From contig NZ_BPQT01000002.1 of assembly GCF_022179405.1 (NCBI RefSeq), positions 42,994 through 106,993 on the forward strand: a DNA stretch of 64,000 bases. The letters are read 5' to 3'. Under the pieces are notes generated by a model. That model ran no database searches, had not been told where the DNA came from, and saw nothing but the letters and a program-made list of their open reading frames with translations. Positions 54,091 through 64,000 of this stretch are shown piece after piece; position 1 is the stretch's first letter, and every line of letters starts with the position of its first letter. Origin of the DNA: Methylobacterium marchantiae. Its GTDB lineage: Bacteria > Pseudomonadota > Alphaproteobacteria > Rhizobiales > Beijerinckiaceae. The translations under genes were made by a program, and so were the position numbers.

Positions 54091-55524
54091 TCAGCGCGGC
54101 AGGACGCTCGATCCCATCAGGGCTTCGTCGATGGACCGCGCCGCCTGACGGCCTTCGCGAATGGCCCAGACCACGAGCGACTGGCCGCGACGCATGTCGC
54201 CGGCGGCGTAGATTTTCTCGTTCGATGTCCGGTAGTCGAGTTCGTTGGCGGTGACGTTGCCGCGCTTGTCCATGGCGACACCGGATTCTTCCAGCAGGCC
54301 CTTGCGGAGCGAGCCGGCGAAACCGATCGCCAAGAAGACGAGATCGGCCGGCAGGGTGAACTCGCCGCCGGGGACCGGCTGACGCTTCTCGTCGACGCGC
54401 GTGCAGACGACGCCGGTGAGCTTGCCCTTCTTGTTGCCCTCCAGCCGCAGGGTGGCGGCCTGGAACTCGCGCTCCGCGCCCTCGGCCTGGCTCGACGACG
54501 TCCGCATCTTGGTCGGCCAGTACGGCCAGACCGACAGCTTGTCCTCGCGCTCGGGCGGACGCGGGCGGATGTCGAGCTGCGTCACCGACAGGGCGCCCTG
54601 ACGGAAGGAGGTGCCGACGCAATCCGACGCCGTATCGCCGCCGCCGATCACCACGACGTTCTTGGCGGTGGCGAGGATCGGCAATTCGCCGTTGCCCGGC
54701 ATCGGTTCGGCGCCGACCCGGCGGTTCGACTGGACGAGGAAGGGCATCGCGTAATGCACGCCCGACAGTTCCTGGCCGGGAAGCTGCGGGTTGCGCGGAT
54801 CTTCCGCGCCGCCGGCGAACAGCACCGCATCGAACTCCGCGGTGAGTTCGTCCAGCGGTTTCGTCACGCCGACATTGACGCCGTAATGGAAGGTGACGCC
54901 TTCCGCTTCCATCTGCTTCACGCGCCGGTCGATATGGCGCTTCTCCATCTTGAAGTCGGGAATGCCGTAGCGCAGGAGACCACCGGCCTTCGGCTCGCGC
55001 TCGAAGACGTGGACGTCATGGCCGACGCGGGCGAGTTGCTGCGCCGCCGCCATACCGGCCGGTCCGGAGCCGATCACGGCGACCTTCTTGCCGGTGCGGG
55101 TCGACGGAATCTCCGGCTTGACCCAGCCGTTGTTCCAGGCGCGATCGGCGATCGCCTGCTCGATCGTCTTGATCGCGACGGGCTGGTTCTCGAGGTTAAG
55201 GGTGCAGGCCTCCTCACACGGCGCCGGGCAGATACGGCCGGTGAATTCCGGGAAGTTGTTGGTGGAGTGGAGGTTGCGTGCCGCCTCCTCCCAATCGGAC
55301 TGGAAGACGAGCTCGTTCCAGTCCGGGATCTGGTTGTGGACCGGGCAGCCGGTGTCGCCGTGACAGAACGGAATGCCGCAATCCATGCAGCGCGCCGCCT
55401 GCTTCTTCAGGTCGTGCTCGTCGAGGGGCAGCGTGAACTCGCGGAAGTGCCGCACGCGGTCCGCGGCGAGCTGATACTTCTGCTCCTGCCGATCGAATTC
55501 GAGGAAACCCGTGACCTTGCCCAT
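54091..55524 (-). CDS. gltD: glutamate synthase small subunit
   Basis: 477 aa from the ATG at 55524. The N-terminal cysteine-rich part has [20 protein letters not shown] and [12 protein letters not shown], the two [4Fe-4S] sites. FAD and NADPH Rossmann motifs are [17 protein letters not shown] and [16 protein letters not shown]. It supplies NADPH electrons to GltB. A glutathione S-transferase-like gene lies between it and gltB in the same direction, 104 bp upstream. Confidence 0.93.
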   Translation of the reverse strand: MGKVTGFLEFDRQEQKYQLAADRVRHFREFTLPLDEHDLKKQAARCMDCGIPFCHGDTGCPVHNQIPDWNELVFQSDWEEAARNLHSTNNFPEFTGRICPAPCEEACTLNLENQPVAIKTIEQAIADRAWNNGWVKPEIPSTRTGKKVAVIGSGPAGMAAAQQLARVGHDVHVFEREPKAGGLLRYGIPDFKMEKRHIDRRVKQMEAEGVTFHYGVNVGVTKPLDELTAEFDAVLFAGGAEDPRNPQLPGQELSGVHYAMPFLVQSNRRVGAEPMPGNGELPILATAKNVVVIGGGDTASDCVGTSFRQGALSVTQLDIRPRPPEREDKLSVWPYWPTKMRTSSSQAEGAEREFQAATLRLEGNKKGKLTGVVCTRVDEKRQPVPGGEFTLPADLVFLAIGFAGSLRKGLLEESGVAMDKRGNVTANELDYRTSNEKIYAAGDMRRGQSLVVWAIREGRQAARSIDEALMGSSVLPR

Positions 55525-55628
55525 CGTGACCGTCTTTCGCGAGCCTGTCTGATCCGTGGGGCGGAGGAGGACCGGCCCGGTCCACCTGCGCCCGTTATCT
55601 CTGTCGTGTCGCCCGGCGCGATCGCCGG

Positions 55629-56231
55629 CTAGCGCGGTGTCGGCGTCCGGTCGCCTCGACCGAACGCATCGGTGCAACGGGTGAGCCAAGCCCGGATGGC
55701 CGGCCTCGGCGAGAGGTCGAATCCGCCCTCGTCAGCCCATTGCGTATAGGCGAAGAGCGACACGTCGGCGACGCTCAGCCCCTCTCCGACCAGCCACTCG
55801 GTCCCGCCGAGATGGCGCTCCATCAAGTCCAAGGCCGCCTCGCCGCGTGCCACCCGGGCCGGATCGCGCGCGTCCTTCGGCTTGCCGAGGTAGCGCATCT
55901 CGAACCGGCAGACCGCAATGGCCGGCTCGTGGCTGTACTGCTCCCAGAACAGCCACTCGTCCATCTTTGCCGCGAGGAACGCCTCCTCGGGGATCAGCAC
56001 ACTCTCGCGGGCGAGATAGCGAATGATCGCGTTCGACTGGGTCAGACACCGACCGTCCTCGAACTCGACCGCGGGCACCTGACCCGCGGGAAAGCGCGAG
56101 AGATAGTCCGGCGTCCGGCTCTCGCCCTTCAGGATGTCGACCGGCATCCAATCATAGGCGAGGCCGAGGTAATCGGCGACGATCTTCACCTTGAGGCAAT
56201 TGCCCGAGACGAGGTCGCCGTAGATCCGCAT
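55629..56231 (-). CDS. glutathione S-transferase-family protein
   Basis: 200 aa. Thioredoxin-like N-terminal domain: [20 protein letters not shown] (Ser/Asn near the start as candidate activating residues), [14 protein letters not shown] with the cis-Pro, and [14 protein letters not shown] with the Ser that contacts the gamma-glutamyl group. A helical C-terminal domain (about 88-200) completes a standard GST. It begins 7 bp after the gltB stop and sits between gltB and gltD, so the three share a transcript. Confidence 0.88.
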   Translation of the reverse strand: MRIYGDLVSGNCLKVKIVADYLGLAYDWMPVDILKGESRTPDYLSRFPAGQVPAVEFEDGRCLTQSNAIIRYLARESVLIPEEAFLAAKMDEWLFWEQYSHEPAIAVCRFEMRYLGKPKDARDPARVARGEAALDLMERHLGGTEWLVGEGLSVADVSLFAYTQWADEGGFDLSPRPAIRAWLTRCTDAFGRGDRTPTPR

Positions 56232-56238
56232 GCCGCTG

Positions 56239-60945
<4,707 letters not shown>

Positions 60946-61612
60946 GCTCATAACCCCTCAGCCTCGTTCGTCCGTGCCCGCATGCGAGCATGTTTCGTGC
61001 CCGAATGCCATCCGGCACTCAGGCTCACCCCTCGACGCGGTCGGATTCGAGCAGGTCTTCGGTGAGGAAGCGCCCGCTATCCGCGGGCTCGTCGCCGGCT
61101 TGACGTCAAGCCGTACGGGCCCGGATCGCCGCAATGGCGACCGGCTTCGAATCTCGTTTTTTCGTGAGATTCAACACCCGATCGAGACCTTCCACGTTCC
61201 TCGAAAGCACCGTGTCCTCGGAGACGGCTCGCCCCCGGAACGCCCTGCCGAAAATGGGACAGCCGTACTGTCCTAATTATGGAAAGTGACAGATTTTAAA
61301 CGCTCCAGCAAGGGGCTCGCGGATGAGATGGACAGGTTTGATGGCCGCTGCGACATCGTGAGAGCCGAAACTGTTCCCGCCCTCCGGAAAATCGAATTTC
61401 GAAGACCGGATGGTGCGGGAGACCGACGGTCCAGACGGACCGCGACTTGCCGCCCGCGACTTGCCCTGGTTCACCCGCAATCCCGCCCCAATCGAACGAT
61501 CTACAGGGCTCGCCAAGCACAAGCGGCATGCGGGGTGATGGACCGCACGGAGACTTCCCTAGACCTGCGTCAACAGTAGGCTATGGACAACGAACATTTA
61601 AGACGAGGCACC
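60946..61612. other. intergenic region between gltB and proline-rich protein gene
   Basis: About 667 bp holding the divergent promoters of gltB and the downstream gene. Open frames at 61286-61579 (+) and 61277-61522 (-) have ordinary third-position composition and no recognised product, so I do not call them genes. An AT-richer patch around 61275-61300 may mark a promoter. No tRNA, riboswitch or terminator was recognised. Confidence 0.5.
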
Positions 61613-62506
61613 ATGGAATCGAGCCGCAGGGCGCCTGTGCGCTCATCGACGATCGGCCTGACGATGCTGGCGGGGTTCATCGCCCTGTCGGCACTCGGAA
61701 CGGGAAGCGCCCAGGCCCAGTACGGCTATGAGCCCGATCTGCTGCTTCCTCCCCGCGCCGTAGTCTGGCGCCTCAACGATCGCGGCTTCACCGAAATGAC
61801 GCGACCGCGATTCGACGGTCGGGCCTATGTGGTCGAGGCGACCGGCCCCTACGGCGATCGGGTGCGGCTCTTCGTCGATGCCAGGGACGGAGCCGTGATC
61901 GACCGCCAGCGCCTGGGTGCGCCACTGCCGCCGGCACCGGTTCGCGTCGCGCGCCCGGCACCCGGCTACGGCTGGACCGAGCAGGAGGAGCGGCCGGTCC
62001 CTCCGGGCATGATCCCGGATGGCCGCGGCATCGCCCGGCAGCCGCGTTTCGACGTAGCGACCCGTCCCGAGGCGCCGCTTCGCTCCGAACCGGCGGACCG
62101 GAATCCGTCGGGGCTCAACCCGGATGCCAGAAGCGGCGATGCCAGAAGGCCCGCCGATTCCGCACCGTCGCGCAAGGTGGCCAAACTGACGCCGCCGGTG
62201 AAACCCGCGCCCCCTAGGCTAGCTCCCGAGGCGCCTCGCCCGGCCACGACGGCAGCTCCATCCACGCCACAGAAGACCGAGCCGCCCGTCGCGGCGATCG
62301 AGCAGCCCAAGGCCGAGCCTTCGACCCCGGCGGCGAACCAGCCGCGCCGCGACGAGGCTGTGCAGGCGCCGCAGGGCTCTCCGGCGAAGTCACAGGCCTG
62401 GAGCGATCCTCCGGCGGAGAAGAAGGCCGTCCGGGTGATCGGTGGCGCGACGGTGGTGCCCGGCGCCACCGACAAGGATCAGACCAGCGACCGTCCGGCG
62501 GAATAG
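61613..62506 (+). CDS. secreted proline/alanine-rich hypothetical protein
   Basis: 297 aa from the ATG at 61613, which has GAGG six bases upstream. A signal peptide ends near GSAQAQ. Residues about 30-105 form the only folded-looking part (VVWRLNDRGFTEMTRPRFDGRAYVVEA, taken as a short beta-rich module, with YGDRVRLFVDARDGAVIDRQ); this resembles the PepSY-like or outer-surface modules often found in hyphomicrobial secreted proteins. The remainder is Pro/Ala/Lys-rich and low in complexity, perhaps spanning the periplasm. Function unknown. Confidence 0.75.
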   Translation: MESSRRAPVRSSTIGLTMLAGFIALSALGTGSAQAQYGYEPDLLLPPRAVVWRLNDRGFTEMTRPRFDGRAYVVEATGPYGDRVRLFVDARDGAVIDRQRLGAPLPPAPVRVARPAPGYGWTEQEERPVPPGMIPDGRGIARQPRFDVATRPEAPLRSEPADRNPSGLNPDARSGDARRPADSAPSRKVAKLTPPVKPAPPRLAPEAPRPATTAAPSTPQKTEPPVAAIEQPKAEPSTPAANQPRRDEAVQAPQGSPAKSQAWSDPPAEKKAVRVIGGATVVPGATDKDQTSDRPAE

Positions 62507-62537
62507 CCGGCCCATTACTGGACTTGAAGATAAGAAA

Positions 62538-62567
62538 GGCGTCGAGCGGAGAAGCTCGGCGCCTTTT
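62538..62567. terminator. bidirectional rho-independent terminator
   Basis: GGCGTCGAGC and GCTCGGCGCC (62538-62547, 62554-62563) pair with a single G-T wobble around a 6-base loop. TTTT follows on the plus strand and TTTCTTATC on the minus strand. It lies between the convergent hypothetical gene (ends 62506) and fdsD (ends 62595) and can serve both. Confidence 0.8.
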
Positions 62568-62594
62568 CGGTGTTTCAGAGCCGGAGGTCCGGCG

Positions 62595-62888
62595 TCAGCC
62601 GGCGTCGCTGGCACCGGCACCCTGAAGATGCGGATCGGTGGTGGCGGCCCGGATCGGGCTGTCGCTCTGATCATGCGTCGAGGTGATGGCGCGGAGCGCC
62701 AGCGGATCGAGACCGCTGCCTTCCTCGGGACCATGGGCTTCGAGGGCTCGGCGCATCTTCGGCGTCCAGAACGCCACGATGTGCTTGTGGATTCCGGCGA
62801 CCGCCTCGTCATCCGGATAGGACCTGAAGAAGCCGGCGATCTGGTTCGCCATGCGGACGAGCTTGTCGTTGGTGGTCAGGGCGCTCAT
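62595..62888 (-). CDS. fdsD: NAD-dependent formate dehydrogenase delta subunit
   Basis: 97 aa. The conserved start KLVRMANQIAGFFRSYPDDEAVAGIHKHIVAFW (in pieces, about 9-41) is diagnostic of FdsD, a small subunit of the soluble molybdenum formate dehydrogenase, followed by TPKMRRAL and LDPLALRAI. Its role is in assembly or stability of the complex. Last gene of the operon, 41 bp after fdhD. Confidence 0.92.
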   Translation of the reverse strand: MSALTTNDKLVRMANQIAGFFRSYPDDEAVAGIHKHIVAFWTPKMRRALEAHGPEEGSGLDPLALRAITSTHDQSDSPIRAATTDPHLQGAGASDAG

Positions 62889-62929
62889 GGGACTGGCTCT
62901 GTCGACGGGTGAGAAACACCGGGTGCGGC

Positions 62930-63787
62930 TCAGCGCCCGGCGGCGAGAAGAAGGCGTTGGCGGCCCGAGAAGACCGTGAGGGTATCCGACCGGGCGATGG
63001 CGCAGAGCGTCATGTCGTGCAGGCGCGCCCGGTCGATGGCGAGCGAGGTCGGGGCCGAGATCGCCACGAGGACCGCGGCTCCGAAAGTCGCAGTCTTCTC
63101 CACCATCTCGAACGAGCAGCGGCTGGTGATGACGACGAAGCCGTCGCTCGAATCCGTCCCGGCCCGCATCAGCGCGCCGATCAGCTTGTCGAGGCCGTTA
63201 TGGCGACCGACATCCTCACGCACCGCCAGGAGAGTGCCGTCGCGATCCGCCCATGCCGCCGCGTGGACAGCGCGGGTGGCATGGTTGAGCACCTGCGCCT
63301 CGCCGAGAGCGAGAAGAGCCCGCTGGATCGATGCGATCTCGACCCCGCCGCCGGTATGCCTGCGCGGATCGGCTGTGGGCAGGGAAGCCAGATCGTCGAT
63401 GCCGCAGACGCCGCATCCGGTACGCCCTGAAATGGCGCGCTTCCGGGCAAGGTGCTCACGCAACCGCCCAGGAGCGAGATCGACGACGAGGCGAAGACCG
63501 CCATCGCCGTCCTCGACCCGGACCGACCTGATCTCGTCGGCGGATTCGACGATCCCCTCGGTGAGGCTGAACCCGTAGGCGAAATCGACGAGGTCCGACG
63601 GCGTCGTCATCATGACTGCGTAGGGTACGCTGCCGTAGACGAGGTTGACCGGCATTTCGACGGCGAGGTCCCGGTCACCGTCGCGGGGAGTCGGATCCTC
63701 GTAGGCCACGACCAGGGTCGGGACGCGCCGGCTCGTGGGAGCCGACGCGTCCGTCTCGTTCAGAACGTCCCGTTCACTCGGCAGCAT
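62930..63787 (-). CDS. fdhD: formate dehydrogenase accessory sulfurtransferase FdhD
   Basis: 285 aa. The sulfur-carrying CxxC is GRTGCGVCGID, with the surrounding family motifs VNLVYGSVPYAVMMTTP, DLVDFAYGFSLTEGIV, REDVGRHNGLDKLIG and ITSRCSFEMVEKTA. FdhD moves sulfur from a cysteine desulfurase to the molybdenum cofactor of formate dehydrogenase. The ATG lies 14 bp inside the end of fdsA, so the two are coupled. Confidence 0.93.
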   Translation of the reverse strand: MLPSERDVLNETDASAPTSRRVPTLVVAYEDPTPRDGDRDLAVEMPVNLVYGSVPYAVMMTTPSDLVDFAYGFSLTEGIVESADEIRSVRVEDGDGGLRLVVDLAPGRLREHLARKRAISGRTGCGVCGIDDLASLPTADPRRHTGGGVEIASIQRALLALGEAQVLNHATRAVHAAAWADRDGTLLAVREDVGRHNGLDKLIGALMRAGTDSSDGFVVITSRCSFEMVEKTATFGAAVLVAISAPTSLAIDRARLHDMTLCAIARSDTLTVFSGRQRLLLAAGR

Positions 63788-64000
63788 TCAATTGCGTCGC
63801 GATTCTGGTGAGCGAGAAGTCTTCCTCGAAGAACTTCGCCTGCCAGTCCGACGGCCGGTTGGTCCGCCGCACCTGCACCGCCGTCACCTTATACTCGGGG
63901 CAGTTGGTGGCCCAGTCCGAGAAGTCAGTGGTGATGACGTTGGCGCCGGTCTTGGCGTGGTGGAAGGTGGTATAGACCACGCCCGGCTGCATGCGCTCCG
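63774..64000 (-). CDS. fdsA: formate dehydrogenase alpha subunit, C-terminal fragment (5' end outside window)
   Basis: About 75 C-terminal residues, open to the window edge: PGVVYTTFHHAKTGANVITT and DWATNCPEYKVTAVQVRR match the C-terminal molybdopterin-dinucleotide-binding domain of FdsA, the catalytic subunit of NAD-dependent formate dehydrogenase. It oxidises formate to CO2, the last step of methylotrophic C1 oxidation. The gene precedes fdhD and fdsD. Confidence 0.9.
   Translation of the reverse strand, partial: ERMQPGVVYTTFHHAKTGANVITTDFSDWATNCPEYKVTAVQVRRTNRPSDWQAKFFEEDFSLTRIATQLNAAE

Noticed and set aside
61277-61579. Open frames on both strands in the gltB upstream region
   Set aside because: Third-position composition is not gene-like, there is no recognised product, and the strands conflict.

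Overview
The window looks like chromosomal DNA from a high-GC alphaproteobacterium of the order Hyphomicrobiales, most likely a Methylobacterium/Methylorubrum-type methylotroph. This is inferred from the strongly GC-rich third codon positions, the CpdR regulator and CtrA boxes, the formate dehydrogenase (fds-type) genes at the right edge, and palindromic intergenic repeats. I see no IS element, prophage or CRISPR array. Almost all the DNA is coding, with many 1-4 bp start/stop overlaps. Long antisense reading frames are by-products of the base composition and were left out.

Layout. 0.2-3 kb: three overlapping TadE/TadG-like pilus-associated genes. 3-7.6 kb: an M20 amidohydrolase, then a copper-export operon (copA-cueR) with a CueR-type promoter. 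7.6-19.9 kb: a long minus-strand run that reads, in transcription order, myo-inositol phosphate synthase, HD-domain protein, SAM methyltransferase, Gfo/Idh oxidoreductase, YcaO protein, TIM-barrel sugar isomerase, GT4 glycosyltransferase, PIG-L deacetylase, a uracil-DNA-glycosylase-like protein, a UPF0104/flippase-like membrane protein and a PhoR-like kinase. 20-25 kb: a lytic transglycosylase preceded by two CtrA boxes, an HdeD-like protein and a class A PBP with an SNase-like tail. 25-32.8 kb: chemoreceptor, AMP nucleosidase, MHYT-GGDEF-EAL protein, TrmO and an SGNH hydrolase. 32.8-38.9 kb: an RND efflux operon divergent from a TetR gene. 38.9-44.3 kb: HDAC-like deacetylase, renalase-like oxidoreductase, GT21 glycosyltransferase, ethanolamine-type permease and a GATase. 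44.3-49 kb: tRNA-Leu(CAA), DedA-like protein and DsbB, DUF1178-nitrilase-glutaredoxin, cpdR and an N-formylglutamate amidohydrolase. 49-54 kb: galU and galE divergent, MltB-like transglycosylase, DUF459 protein. 54-61 kb: glutamate synthase gltB-GST-gltD. 61.6-64 kb: a proline-rich secreted protein and the end of the formate dehydrogenase operon (fdsA-fdhD-fdsD).

The most interesting region is 10.7-19.9 kb. The genes make inositol phosphate (Ino1), could oxidise or isomerise a cyclitol (Gfo/Idh and TIM barrel), could attach a sugar (GT4) and remove an N-acetyl group (PIG-L), could methylate (SAM enzyme), and include an ATP-dependent backbone-amide-activating enzyme (YcaO) with no visible RiPP precursor, TfuA or SagB partner. 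The Ino1/GT4/PIG-L combination recalls the start of mycothiol synthesis, but MshC and MshD equivalents are absent. I propose an uncharacterised cyclitol-glycoside pathway. This is inference from gene content. The YcaO gene is bracketed by two same-orientation copies of a palindromic repeat.

Other points of note: an apparently catalytically dead SNase-like fold fused to the periplasmic end of a PBP1; a tandem pair of perfect TTAA-N7-TTAA boxes; and a CueR promoter placed so close to copA that the mRNA may be leaderless.
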